This document shows positions 23,031-33,671 of a DNA stretch of 34,578 bases, piece after piece. Below the pieces are notes generated by a model, which ran no database searches, was not told the DNA's origin, and worked only from the letters and a program-made list of their open reading frames with translations. The position numbers were made by a program, and so were the translations under genes. Positions within the stretch are counted from its first letter, which is position 1. The number at the start of each line of letters is the position of its first letter. The stretch lies in the NCBI GenBank assembly GCA_020248665.1, contig JADCHE010000069.1:1-34578 (forward strand), given 5' to 3'. The DNA is from Burkholderiales bacterium (GTDB lineage Bacteria > Pseudomonadota > Gammaproteobacteria > Burkholderiales > Burkholderiaceae_E).

Positions 23031-23910
23031 ACTCGACCTGCTCCTCGTGCTGGGCGCCGCGGCGCTCGCGGCCGCGCTCGCGTGGCTGGCGCTGCGCGCC
23101 ACGCTCGCCTCGGTGCCGCTCGAGGACCGTCGCTGGCGCGACCGCCCGCCGATCGCGTGGCGGATCGGCTGGCCGGCGCTGCGTCCGCTCGCCGCGCTGC
23201 TCTCGCCGGTGCTGCCGCCCCGGTGGCGCGCCGCGCAGGCGCGGATGCTGCGGCAGGGCGGTCTCGACCTCGCGCTCGATGCGGCGCACGTGTCGGCCGC
23301 GTGCCTGCTCGCGGCGCTCGCGCTTGCCGGCGCGACCTGGCTCGCGCTCGACGCGGTGAACGGCGCCGCGACCGGCCCCGCCGCGCTCGCCGCGGCGGGG
23401 CTCGGCCTTGCCTGGCCGCTGTCGTGGCTGCGCCGGCGCCGCGACGCGCGGCTGCGCGCGATCGCCCGGGCGCTGCCGTTCTACCTCGACGTGGTGACGC
23501 TGTCGGTCGAGTCGGGCGCCAACCTGACTGGCGCGCTTCGGCACGCGGTCGCTAAGGGGCCGGCAGGGCCGCTGCGGACCGAGCTCGAGCGCGTGCTGCG
23601 CGACGTGCAGACCGGCCGTCCGCGTGCCGACGCGCTGCGCGCGATGGCCGACCGGCTCGAGCTGCCGGCGGTCGGAAGCTGGGTCGCGGCGCTGGTGGCC
23701 GCGGAGCGGCACGGCGCGGGCCTCGGCCCGATCCTGCGCGCGCAGGCGGAGCAGCGCCGCGAGGAGCGCTTCCAGCAGGCCGAGAAGGCCGCGATGAAGG
23801 CGCCGGTGAAGATGCTGTTTCCGCTGCTCGTCTTCATCTTTCCCTGCACGTTCGTGCTGCTCGGCTTCCCGGTGGTCGTGCGTCTCCTGGAGGAGGGTCT
23901 GCTTCGATGA
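23023..23910 (+). CDS. tadC: TadC inner-membrane platform protein
   Basis: The 295-residue protein shows the same GspF-type domain as TadB: LPFYLDVVTLSVESGANLTGALRHAV, RPRADALRAMADRLELPAV, and the final MKAPVKMLFPLLVFIFPCTFVLLG helix. The last block is diagnostic of TadC. It has three to four membrane helices. Its start overlaps the end of tadB by eight bases and its end overlaps the DUF192 gene by four. It is expected to pair with TadB beneath the ATPase in pilus extrusion. Confidence 0.9.
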   Translation: MSELDLLLVLGAAALAAALAWLALRATLASVPLEDRRWRDRPPIAWRIGWPALRPLAALLSPVLPPRWRAAQARMLRQGGLDLALDAAHVSAACLLAALALAGATWLALDAVNGAATGPAALAAAGLGLAWPLSWLRRRRDARLRAIARALPFYLDVVTLSVESGANLTGALRHAVAKGPAGPLRTELERVLRDVQTGRPRADALRAMADRLELPAVGSWVAALVAAERHGAGLGPILRAQAEQRREERFQQAEKAAMKAPVKMLFPLLVFIFPCTFVLLGFPVVVRLLEEGLLR

Positions 23911-24239
23911 ATGCTGTCCATGTCCAGGTCGTCCGGGCCCGCACGCCCTGGGCGCGGCTCAAGGGGTTGCTCGGCGCGCCGCCGCTGCCGCCCGGGCACG
24001 GCCTGCTGCTCGAGCGCTGTCGCGCGGTCCACACCGTGGGCATGACGCGCGCGATCGACGTGGTGTTCGTCGGGCCCGACGGCTCGGTGCTCGATCTGCG
24101 GCGCGGGCTCGGGGCAGGGCGGGTGGCGGTGTGCCGGCGCGCGACGTCGGTCCTCGAGCTCGCAGCGGGCGACGCATGGCGGCTCGGCATGTGGCGCGGC
24201 TGCAGGCTGCACTTCGTCGATCGCGGGGTGACGCCGTGA
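23907..24239 (+). CDS. DUF192-family protein
   Basis: The 110-residue product fits the small DUF192 beta-barrel family: VRARTPWARLKGLLGAPPLP, HTVGMTRAIDVVFVGPDGSVLD, and the closing ATSVLELAAGDAWRLGMWRGCRL. The function of the family is unknown. Many members carry a signal peptide, but this one starts directly with the fold and should stay in the cytoplasm unless exported another way. It begins at an ATGA overlap with tadC and ends at a GTGA overlap with the TPR gene, so it is embedded in the Tad operon by translational coupling. That placement suggests a link to pilus assembly. Confidence 0.85.
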   Translation: MNAVHVQVVRARTPWARLKGLLGAPPLPPGHGLLLERCRAVHTVGMTRAIDVVFVGPDGSVLDLRRGLGAGRVAVCRRATSVLELAAGDAWRLGMWRGCRLHFVDRGVTP

Positions 24240-25075
24240 GCCCGCGTCAGCGACGCTGGACCTGCATCGGAGCACTGGTATGCCTGAGCGCGCTCGGCGC
24301 GCAGCGTGCGCGGGCCGAGGAGGCATCGCGCACGCCGCCCGGCGTGCCGATCCGGATGGATCTCGGCGTCGCCGGCACGGGTCCGGTGGGCACGACCGGC
24401 CCGGCGGATGCGGCGTCCGTCGCCGGTCCGCTGCGCCTGACGCGGCCGCTCGCGCCCGAGACGCTCGCGCGGGTGCTGGCCGAGGCCGAGTCGCTGTACC
24501 GTGCGCGGCAGCACGACCAGGCCCGCCAGGCCTACGCGACGCTCGTGGAGCTCGACCCGCTGAACGCACACGCGTGGCTGCGGCTGGGCAACCTGCACCA
24601 GCTCGCCGGCCGCGACGCCGATGCGCTGGACGCGTACCGCAACGCGAGCCTGACGGTGCCCACGACCCGCGCCGATGCCGAGGCGCGCGGCAAGGCGCTG
24701 CTCAACGTCGCGCTGTTGCACGTCGCCCACGCGAGCCGTGCGATCGACGAGCTCGACGCGATGGGCCTCGCCACGCTCGGCGAGGCGCGCGGCGACGTGG
24801 CCCGCCAGGTCGGCGCACAGCGCCATCGCGCGAACCGCGCCGCGACGCGCGACTTCGAGGGGTCTCGTCCTGCGCGCGATGCGGGCGATGCGCCGCAGGC
24901 CGAGCCGGGCGGGCCGTACACCGTCGATCGTTGGACTGCGCGTGCGCGCCGCCCGCCGACCCGGCGCGAGTCGCCGGGGCGCGCGGCGATCGTCGAACCG
25001 GTCCTTGAGAGCGCGCAGCCCGAGCCCCCAGTGGTCGAGGTGCTCCGGGGCGGCCGAGGTGCCGCCCGACCGTGA
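24236..25075 (+). CDS. TPR-repeat protein, TadD-like
   Basis: Starting at GTG 24236 within the GTGA overlap, the 279-residue protein has a signal sequence (MSPRQRRWTCIGALVCLSALGAQRARAEE, in two pieces MSPRQRRWTC and IGALVCLSALG). It then has tetratricopeptide units in the middle (AEAESLYRARQHDQARQAYA, LNAHAWLRLGNLHQLAGRDADA and ADAEARGKALLNVALLHVA). TadD proteins are TPR lipoproteins or periplasmic proteins needed for secretin and pilus function, so this is the likely role. The cysteine in the signal region is not in a clear lipobox. The C-terminal 80 residues are basic and Pro-rich and look disordered. Confidence 0.72.
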   Translation: MSPRQRRWTCIGALVCLSALGAQRARAEEASRTPPGVPIRMDLGVAGTGPVGTTGPADAASVAGPLRLTRPLAPETLARVLAEAESLYRARQHDQARQAYATLVELDPLNAHAWLRLGNLHQLAGRDADALDAYRNASLTVPTTRADAEARGKALLNVALLHVAHASRAIDELDAMGLATLGEARGDVARQVGAQRHRANRAATRDFEGSRPARDAGDAPQAEPGGPYTVDRWTARARRPPTRRESPGRAAIVEPVLESAQPEPPVVEVLRGGRGAARP

Positions 25076-26130
25076 TGAGGCGATCCGGCCGCCAGTGCGG
25101 CATCGCGGCGATCGAGGCGCTGGTCGCGGTGCCGGTGCTGCTGTTCGTCGGCCTCGGCGCGCTGCAGTGGGGCCTGGTCCACCAGGCCCGACTCGCGCTC
25201 AACCTCGCGCTGCACGAGGCGGGTCGCGCGGGCAGCGTCGCGCATGCCGACGACGCGGCGATCCGAGACGGCCTCGCGCGCGGGCTGCTGCCCTGGCTGC
25301 ATGGCGCATCGGATGCGGGCGAACTCGTGCGCAACCTCGCACTCGCGCGCCGGGACGTCGCCGAGGCCGAGGCACGGGGCTGGCTCCGGCTCGAGCGCCA
25401 ATCGCCGAGCGCGGCCTCGTTCGAGGACTGGGCGGAGCCAGCGCGCGACGCGTACGGCGAGACGATCGACGGGGTGAGGGAGATCCCCAACGACGACCTC
25501 GTTCACCGCGCGACGCGCACTCGTCCCGCGGGCGGTGTGGCGGGCGATCGCGCGGGCGAGCCGATCGGCGCGGCGTCGGGCCAGACGCTGTCGGACGCGA
25601 ACCTGCTGCGGCTGCGCATGACCTACGGCGTCCCGCTGTCGGTGCCGGTCGCCGGCCGGCTGATCGCCTGGGCGCTGCGGGCCTGGCACGGCTGCGCGGT
25701 CGGCGCGCCCCGGACGATCGGCGCGCTCAGGCTCGACGCGCCTGCGCTCGGAACCGCTCCCGATCGCGAGGCCTGCACGATGCTCGGCGCGGACGGCGAC
25801 GGACCGGCCCGGCTGCCGGTGTCGGCGTCGTCGACCGTTCGGATGCAGACGCCCGCGCGGGAGCGCGGCGACGCGACGCCCCTCGCATCGGGACCGGGGC
25901 GGTCGCCGGGGCCAGGGCGCGTCGGCGGCGGGGCCGACGGCCTCCCCGCGCCGTCCGATCCGTCGTCCGGTGGGCCGGTCCTGCCGGGAGGTGCGCCGAC
26001 CTCGGATCCGCCGGTGCCGGTTCCCGCACCGGCCGCGACCCCGGTCACGTCGGCCCCTCGGCCTGCGACGATCTCCCGCCCCGACGCCGCGCCCCCCGAC
26101 CCCGCCTTCTGCCGCACCCCCGACCGCTGA
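25075..26130 (+). CDS. second TadE-like pseudopilin with a long Pro-rich tail
   Basis: The 351-residue product begins [19 protein letters not shown]. Cleavage after CG would give IAAIEA with Glu5, the TadE/prepilin rule, followed by a hydrophobic helix and [18 protein letters not shown], typical of TadE. The first 200 residues form a soluble domain; the last 100 are Pro/Ala/Gly-rich and low in complexity, ending [12 protein letters not shown] 25075 overlaps the previous stop by one base (TGATG); GTG 25072 is a possible start one codon earlier. It is the last gene of the Tad operon. Its partners are presumably the TadE-like and TadG-like proteins at the operon start. Confidence 0.75.
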   Translation: MRRSGRQCGIAAIEALVAVPVLLFVGLGALQWGLVHQARLALNLALHEAGRAGSVAHADDAAIRDGLARGLLPWLHGASDAGELVRNLALARRDVAEAEARGWLRLERQSPSAASFEDWAEPARDAYGETIDGVREIPNDDLVHRATRTRPAGGVAGDRAGEPIGAASGQTLSDANLLRLRMTYGVPLSVPVAGRLIAWALRAWHGCAVGAPRTIGALRLDAPALGTAPDREACTMLGADGDGPARLPVSASSTVRMQTPARERGDATPLASGPGRSPGPGRVGGGADGLPAPSDPSSGGPVLPGGAPTSDPPVPVPAPAATPVTSAPRPATISRPDAAPPDPAFCRTPDR

Positions 26131-26201
26131 GACGCGCCGAGCGCGCCCCCCGCCGCGCCCGGCCCGCGCCGCACCGCGGCCGACGCTCCTTCGCCAACCG
26201 C

Positions 26202-26207
26202 TAGAAT
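26202..26207 (+). promoter_or_regulatory. candidate -10 hexamer of the methylmalonyl-CoA operon
   Basis: CGCTAGAATGGCG contains TAGAAT, a near-consensus -10 hexamer, 32 bp before the mutase ATG in otherwise very GC-rich DNA. The -35 region is not convincing. The preceding stretch at 26140-26170 is C-rich. The placement fits a promoter for the whole operon after the end of the pilus operon at 26130. Confidence 0.4.
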
Positions 26208-26239
26208 GGCGCCCGCGTCCCCACTTCCTCCGGCCCACC

Positions 26240-28393
<2,154 letters not shown>

Positions 28394-28433
28394 GACGCGT
28401 GCGTCGGCCTGCCGCCTGCCGGGCCGAGGCGTC
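28394..28433 (+). terminator. hairpin between the mutase and meaB genes
   Basis: GACGC (28394-28398) pairs with GCGTC (28429-28433), and TCGGCC (28404-28409) with GGCCGA (28422-28427), with a bulge between the two stems and a 12-base loop. It lies right after the mutase stop. As the downstream genes belong to the same pathway, it is more likely to tune expression than to end transcription. Confidence 0.35.
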
Positions 28434-28454
28434 CGGCCACGGAGCCGGAGCGCG

Positions 28455-29471
28455 GTGAGCCCCGCGTCCGCCGCGCTCGATCCTCGCGATGCCGAGCTCG
28501 CCCGCGGCGTCACCGCCGGCGAGCGCCGTGCGCTCGCCCGCGCGATCACGCTGACCGAGTCCACCCGCGCCGACCACCGCGCGCGCGCCGACCTGCTGCT
28601 CAATCACCTGCTCGCGCGCACCGGCGGCGCGGTCCGCGTCGGCGTCTCGGGCGTGCCGGGCGTCGGCAAGTCGACCTTCGTCGAGGCGCTCGGCATGATG
28701 CTGATCGGCCGCGGCCTGAAGGTCGCGGTGCTCGCGGTCGATCCCTCGTCGGTCGTCTCGGGCGGCTCGATCCTCGGCGACAAGACTCGGATGGAGCGCC
28801 TCTCCGTCGCCGAGCACGCGTTCATCCGACCGAGCCCCGCCTCGGGCACGCTCGGCGGCGTCGCCGCGAAGACCCGCGAGGCGATGCTGCTCTGCGAGGC
28901 GGCCGGCTACGACGTGGTGATCGTCGAGACCGTCGGCGTCGGCCAGTCCGAGACCGCGGTGGCCGACATGACCGACGTCGTCGTGCTGCTGCAGCTGCCC
29001 AACGCCGGCGACGAGCTGCAGGCGATCAAGAAGGGCGTGATGGAGATCGCCTCGCTGGTCGTCATCAACAAGGCCGACACCGACCCCGAGGCCGCGACGC
29101 GCGCGCAGCACCAGATCGTCAGCGCCTTCCGCACGCTCGGGCTCGGCATCGGGCGCGACCGGGCGGACGCGCGCGTGCTCCTTTGCAGCGCGCTGAAGGG
29201 CGTCGGCGTCGACGCGCTGTGGGCCGAGGTCGAGCGCTGGGTCGCCGACCGTCGCGCGAGCGGCGAGTTCGACGCGCGCCGGCGCCGGCAGGCGACCGCG
29301 TGGATGTGGGACCTGGTGCAGGCGCGGCTGATGGCCTCGTTCAGGGGCCACGCCGCGGTGCGCGCCGCACTGTCCGCGACGCTCTCGGACGTCGGCGACC
29401 AGCGCGTCGCGGCCACCGCCGCGGCTCGCCGACTGCTCGATCTCTACGCGAACGGGCCCGGCGGGGCCTGA
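28455..29471 (+). CDS. meaB: MeaB/ArgK-type G3E GTPase, methylmalonyl-CoA mutase chaperone
   Basis: The 338-residue protein has the Walker A loop GVPGVGKS (residues 66-73), [19 protein letters not shown], the [12 protein letters not shown] switch region and the base-recognition NKAD. These are the signature motifs of MeaB (formerly ArgK). It binds methylmalonyl-CoA mutase, gates cofactor loading and prevents or repairs oxidative loss of B12. It starts at GTG 28455 with GGAG just upstream. Its place directly after the mutase gene and before pccB supports the function. The older annotation as an arginine/ornithine transport kinase should be disregarded. Confidence 0.93.
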   Translation: MSPASAALDPRDAELARGVTAGERRALARAITLTESTRADHRARADLLLNHLLARTGGAVRVGVSGVPGVGKSTFVEALGMMLIGRGLKVAVLAVDPSSVVSGGSILGDKTRMERLSVAEHAFIRPSPASGTLGGVAAKTREAMLLCEAAGYDVVIVETVGVGQSETAVADMTDVVVLLQLPNAGDELQAIKKGVMEIASLVVINKADTDPEAATRAQHQIVSAFRTLGLGIGRDRADARVLLCSALKGVGVDALWAEVERWVADRRASGEFDARRRRQATAWMWDLVQARLMASFRGHAAVRAALSATLSDVGDQRVAATAAARRLLDLYANGPGGA

Positions 29472-29503
29472 AACCGATTCTTCTGCGAACCTCCGGAACG
29501 ACC

Positions 29504-31036
29504 ATGCACGACATCCAGCAGCAACTCGAGACCAAGCGCGCGCAGGCCCGCCTCGGCGGCGGCCAGAAGCGCATCGACGCGCAGCACGCGAAGGGCAAGC
29601 TCACCGCCCGCGAGCGCATCGAGCTGCTGCTCGACGAGGGCTCCTTCGAGGAGTGGGACATGTTCGTCGAGCACCGCTGCAACGACTTCGGGATGGCGGA
29701 CAACAAGATCCCGGGCGACGGCGTGGTGACCGGCTACGGCGTCATCAACGGGCGCCTCGTGTTCGTCTTCAGCCAGGACTTCACCGTCTTCGGCGGCGCG
29801 CTCTCCGAGGCGCACGCCGAGAAGATCTGCAAGGTGATGGACCAGGCGATGAAGGTCGGCGCGCCGGTGATCGGCCTGAACGACTCGGGCGGCGCGCGCA
29901 TCCAGGAGGGCGTCGCCTCGCTCGGCGGCTATGCCGACGTGTTCCAGCGCAACGTGATGGCCTCGGGCGTGATCCCGCAGATCAGCCTGATCATGGGCCC
30001 GTGCGCGGGCGGCGCGGTCTACAGCCCGTCGATGACCGACTTCACCTTCATGGTGAAGGACAGCTCGTACATGTTCGTGACCGGCCCCGAGGTGGTCAAG
30101 ACCGTCACCCACGAGGAGGTCACCGCCGAGGAGCTCGGGGGGGCCTCCGCGCACACCACGAAGAGCGGCGTGGCCGACCTCGCGTTCGAGGACGACGTCG
30201 AGGCGCTGCTGATGCTGCGCCGGTTCTTCAACTACCTGCCGCTGAACAACCGCGAGAAGCCGCCGGTGCGCCGCTCGACCGACCCGGCCGACCGGCTCGA
30301 CTTCTCGCTCGACACGCTGGTGCCGGACAACCCGAACAAGCCCTACGACATCAAGGAGCTGATCGCGAAGGTGGTCGACGACGGCGACTTCTTCGAGCTG
30401 CAGCCCGACTTCGCGAAGAACATCGTGATCGGCTTCGGGCGGATGGACGGCCAGAGCGTGGGCATCGTCGCGAACCAGCCGCTGGTGCTCGCCGGCTGCC
30501 TCGACATCAAGTCGAGCATCAAGGCCGCGCGCTTCGTGCGCTTCTGCGATGCGTTCAACATCCCGGTGATCACCTTCGTCGACGTGCCCGGCTTCATGCC
30601 GGGCACCGCGCAGGAGCACGGCGGCATCATCAAGCACGGCGCGAAGCTGCTGTACGCGTACGCCGAGTGCACGGTACCCAAGATCACCGTGATCACCCGC
30701 AAGGCGTACGGCGGCGCCTACGACGTGATGTCGTCCAAGCACCTGCGCGGCGACGTGAACCTCGCCTGGCCCAACGCCGAGATCGCGGTGATGGGCGCCA
30801 AGGGCGCGGTCGAGATCATCTTTCGCGAGGACAAGGCCGACCCCGCCAAGCTCGCCGCCCGCGAGGCCGAGTACCGCGCCAACTTCGCGAATCCGTTCGT
30901 GGCCGGTGCGCGTGGCTACATCGACGACGTGATCCAGCCGCACGAGACCCGCAAGCGGATCTGCCGCTCGCTGGTGATGCTGCGCGACAAGAAGGTCGAG
31001 AACCCGTGGCGCAAGCACGGGAACATCCCGCTCTGA
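29504..31036 (+). CDS. pccB: propionyl-CoA carboxylase beta chain (carboxyltransferase)
   Basis: The 510-residue protein has the two crotonase-like halves of acyl-CoA carboxyltransferases. The N half has [24 protein letters not shown] and [16 protein letters not shown]. The C half has [31 protein letters not shown], then [15 protein letters not shown]. The Asp/Gly patterns that hold the CoA and biotin are complete, and the length is usual. It transfers CO2 from biotin to propionyl-CoA, giving (S)-methylmalonyl-CoA. It acts as a complex with the alpha chain encoded 31 bp downstream. The Asp at GFMPGTAQE is in the motif that favours propionyl-CoA over acetyl-CoA, but this is a family generalisation. 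Confidence 0.94.
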   Translation: MHDIQQQLETKRAQARLGGGQKRIDAQHAKGKLTARERIELLLDEGSFEEWDMFVEHRCNDFGMADNKIPGDGVVTGYGVINGRLVFVFSQDFTVFGGALSEAHAEKICKVMDQAMKVGAPVIGLNDSGGARIQEGVASLGGYADVFQRNVMASGVIPQISLIMGPCAGGAVYSPSMTDFTFMVKDSSYMFVTGPEVVKTVTHEEVTAEELGGASAHTTKSGVADLAFEDDVEALLMLRRFFNYLPLNNREKPPVRRSTDPADRLDFSLDTLVPDNPNKPYDIKELIAKVVDDGDFFELQPDFAKNIVIGFGRMDGQSVGIVANQPLVLAGCLDIKSSIKAARFVRFCDAFNIPVITFVDVPGFMPGTAQEHGGIIKHGAKLLYAYAECTVPKITVITRKAYGGAYDVMSSKHLRGDVNLAWPNAEIAVMGAKGAVEIIFREDKADPAKLAAREAEYRANFANPFVAGARGYIDDVIQPHETRKRICRSLVMLRDKKVENPWRKHGNIPL

Positions 31037-31067
31037 GCGCGACCGCCCACAGGACACCGACCCCATC

Positions 31068-33101
31068 ATGTTCAAGAAGATCCTGATCGCGAACCGCGGA
31101 GAGATCGCCTGCCGCGTCATCAAGACCGCGCGCCGAATGGGCATCGCGACCGTCGCCGTGTACTCGGACGCCGACCGCGACGCCCGCCACGTCGAACTCG
31201 CCGACGAGTCCGTCCACATCGGCCCGCCGCCCGCGCGCGAGTCGTACCTGTCGATGGACAGGATCATCGCCGCCTGCACGCAGACCGGCGCGCAGGCGGT
31301 CCACCCCGGCTACGGCTTCCTCAGCGAGAACGCCGAGTTCTCCAGGCGCGTGGAGGAGGAGGGCATCGTCTTCATCGGCCCGAAGCACGCCTCGATCGCC
31401 GCGATGGGCGACAAGATCGCCTCCAAGAAGCTCGCGAAGGCCGCGAAGGTCAACGTCATCCCCGGCTGGAACGAGCCGATCGAGACCGCCGAGCAGGCGG
31501 TGAGGATCGCGAAGGACATCGGCTACCCGGTGATGATCAAGGCCTCCGCCGGTGGCGGCGGCAAGGGCCTGCGTGTCGCCTTCAACGACAAGGAAGCGTT
31601 CGAGGGCTTCACCTCGTGCCGCAACGAGGCGAGGAACAGCTTCGGCGACGACCGCGTCTTCATCGAGAAGTTCATCGAGGAGCCGCGGCACATCGAGATC
31701 CAGGTGCTCGGCGACGGCCACGGCAACGTCGTCTACCTGTGGGAGCGCGAGTGCTCGATCCAGCGCCGCCACCAGAAGCTGATCGAGGAGGCACCGAGCG
31801 CGTTCCTCGACCGAGAGACCGCGCGCCGCATGGGCGAGCAGGCCGTCGCGCTCGCGAAGGCCGTCGATTACCAGTCCGCGGGGACGGTGGAGTTCGTCGT
31901 CGGCAAGGACAAGGGGTTCTACTTCCTCGAGATGAACACCCGGCTGCAGGTCGAGCACCCGGTGACCGAGTGCATCACCGGCCTGGACCTTGTCGAGCAG
32001 ATGATCCGCGTGGCGGCGGGCGAGAAGCTCGCGTTCGCGCAGAAGGACGTGAAGCTCGACGGCTGGGCGCTCGAGTGCCGCATCAACGCGGAGGACCCGT
32101 CGCGCGGCTTCCTGCCCTCGACCGGGCGGCTGATCAAGTTCCAGCCGCCGGCGACCTCGATGGAGGCCTCGCTGCCGGTGCCCGCCGAGGGCGGCGTGCG
32201 CGTGGACACCGGCGTCTACGAGGGCGGCGAGATCCCGATGCAGTACGACTCGATGATCGCCAAGCTGATCGTCAAGGGCCGCGACCGCGCCGAGGCGATC
32301 GCCCGCATGCGCGACGCGCTCGACGGCTTCGTGATCCGCGGGATCTCGAACAACGTCGGGTTCCAGTCGGCGCTGATCGGGCACCCCCGGTTCGCGACGG
32401 TCGAGTTCAACACCGGATTCGTCGCGGAGAACTACCCGAACGGCTACCAGGCCTCGGGCGCGCGCCACGACGACCCGGCGTTCCTGATGGCCCTTGCAGG
32501 CGCCGCGCATCGCCGGCTGCGCGAGCGTGCGGCCGGCATCGAAGGCCAGCTGCACGGGCGCAGCGTCGTCGTACCGACCGAGTACGTGGCCGTCGTTAAG
32601 GACGCCGACTCGCACCGCCACGACACCCCGGTCGTCGTCGAGCCCGACGGCGCCGCGCTGAACGTGACGGTCGGCGACGTCAAACGCTACGCCATCCGCT
32701 TCGACGGCCCGATTCGCGACATCGGCGTCACCGGCACCGTGAACGGCCGACGCTTCGCCGCCCAGATCGAGCGCAAGGGCCTCGACTACGTCGTGGTGCA
32801 GGGCGGCGCCCAGGTCGTCGCGCGGATGCTGTCCAGGCGAGCCGCCGAGCTCAACCGCCTGATGCCCGAGAAGCAGCCGCCCGACCTGTCGCGCTTCCTG
32901 CTGTCGCCGATGCCGGGGCTGCTCGTGGACGTCGCGGTGAGCGTCGGCCAGCAGGTGAGGGCAGGTGAGCGGCTCGCCGTCATCGAGGCGATGAAGATGG
33001 AGAACGTGCTGATCGCGCAGCGCGACGCCGTGGTCAAGAAGGTGTCGGCCGGCAAGGGCGAGAGCCTCGCGGTCGACCAGGTGATCCTCGAGTTCGAGTG
33101 A
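31068..33101 (+). CDS. pccA: propionyl-CoA carboxylase alpha chain (biotin carboxylase plus biotin carrier)
   Basis: The 677-residue protein begins [20 protein letters not shown], the biotin carboxylase N terminus. It has the ATP-grasp glycine loop [29 protein letters not shown], the active-site [16 protein letters not shown], and ends in a biotinyl domain with the AMKMEN motif (Lys643 biotinylated). Between them lies the extended BT-type linker domain seen in alpha chains of propionyl-CoA carboxylase. It charges biotin with bicarbonate and ATP and hands CO2 to PccB. The epimerase-like gene starts 13 bp after its stop. Confidence 0.94.
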   Translation: MFKKILIANRGEIACRVIKTARRMGIATVAVYSDADRDARHVELADESVHIGPPPARESYLSMDRIIAACTQTGAQAVHPGYGFLSENAEFSRRVEEEGIVFIGPKHASIAAMGDKIASKKLAKAAKVNVIPGWNEPIETAEQAVRIAKDIGYPVMIKASAGGGGKGLRVAFNDKEAFEGFTSCRNEARNSFGDDRVFIEKFIEEPRHIEIQVLGDGHGNVVYLWERECSIQRRHQKLIEEAPSAFLDRETARRMGEQAVALAKAVDYQSAGTVEFVVGKDKGFYFLEMNTRLQVEHPVTECITGLDLVEQMIRVAAGEKLAFAQKDVKLDGWALECRINAEDPSRGFLPSTGRLIKFQPPATSMEASLPVPAEGGVRVDTGVYEGGEIPMQYDSMIAKLIVKGRDRAEAIARMRDALDGFVIRGISNNVGFQSALIGHPRFATVEFNTGFVAENYPNGYQASGARHDDPAFLMALAGAAHRRLRERAAGIEGQLHGRSVVVPTEYVAVVKDADSHRHDTPVVVEPDGAALNVTVGDVKRYAIRFDGPIRDIGVTGTVNGRRFAAQIERKGLDYVVVQGGAQVVARMLSRRAAELNRLMPEKQPPDLSRFLLSPMPGLLVDVAVSVGQQVRAGERLAVIEAMKMENVLIAQRDAVVKKVSAGKGESLAVDQVILEFE

Positions 33102-33114
33102 CGGAGGTGATGCG

Positions 33115-33588
33115 ATGAGTCAGCAGGAGCGCCCGTTCCGCGTGCTCGGCATCCAGCAGATCGCGATCGGCGGGCCCGACAAGGCCCGCCTGCGCACGCT
33201 GTGGGTCGACATGCTGGGCCTGGAGGTCACCGGCAACTTCGTGTCCGAGCGCGAGAACGTCGACGAGGACATCTGCGCGATCGGTAGCGGGCCGTACAAG
33301 GTCGAGGTGGACCTGATGCAGCCGCTGGATCCGGAGAAGAAGCCGGCGGTGCATGCGACCCCTTTGAATCACGTAGGGTTGTGGATCGACGACCTGCCGA
33401 AGGCGGTGGAGTGGTTGACGGCGCAGGGGGTGCGGTTCGCGCCGGGGGGGATCAGGAAGGGGGCGGCGGGCCACGACGTGTGTTTCTTGCATCCGAAGGC
33501 CAGCGACGAGTTCCCGATCGCGGGGGAGGGGGTGCTGGTGGAGCTGGTGCAGGCGCCGGCGGAGGTGGTGGCGGCGCTGGGGGTCTGA
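33115..33588 (+). CDS. VOC-family protein, probable methylmalonyl-CoA epimerase
   Basis: The 157-residue protein has a vicinal-oxygen-chelate fold with two halves. The first has [21 protein letters not shown] and the second has [18 protein letters not shown]. The likely metal ligands are Gln15 (where epimerases usually have His), Glu64, His86 and Glu143 in VLVELVQAP; these alignments are by eye. It sits 13 bp after pccA with a strong GGAGGT ribosome site (33104-33109), where it would supply the (S)-to-(R) epimerisation that links carboxylase and mutase. The missing first histidine leaves some doubt, and a related VOC lyase is possible. The 3' quarter of the gene uses many GGG codons and G-runs, unlike the rest of the operon. 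Confidence 0.75.
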   Translation: MSQQERPFRVLGIQQIAIGGPDKARLRTLWVDMLGLEVTGNFVSERENVDEDICAIGSGPYKVEVDLMQPLDPEKKPAVHATPLNHVGLWIDDLPKAVEWLTAQGVRFAPGGIRKGAAGHDVCFLHPKASDEFPIAGEGVLVELVQAPAEVVAALGV

Positions 33589-33604
33589 GGCGGTCTCGGA
33601 AGGC

Positions 33605-33638
33605 GCGGCCGGCGTGCCCCCGGGTGCGCGCCGGTCGC
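33605..33638. terminator. 12-bp hairpin between convergent epimerase and PKS genes
   Basis: GCGGCCGGCGTG (33605-33616) pairs with CGCGCCGGTCGC (33627-33638) over 12 positions, with two G:U pairs, around a 10-base loop. It lies in the 83-bp spacer between gene ends that face each other, and could stop transcription from either side. There is no T-run. Confidence 0.55.
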
Positions 33639-33671
33639 GTCATCTCGGTGCGACGGGGTTCAGGCAGCCGG

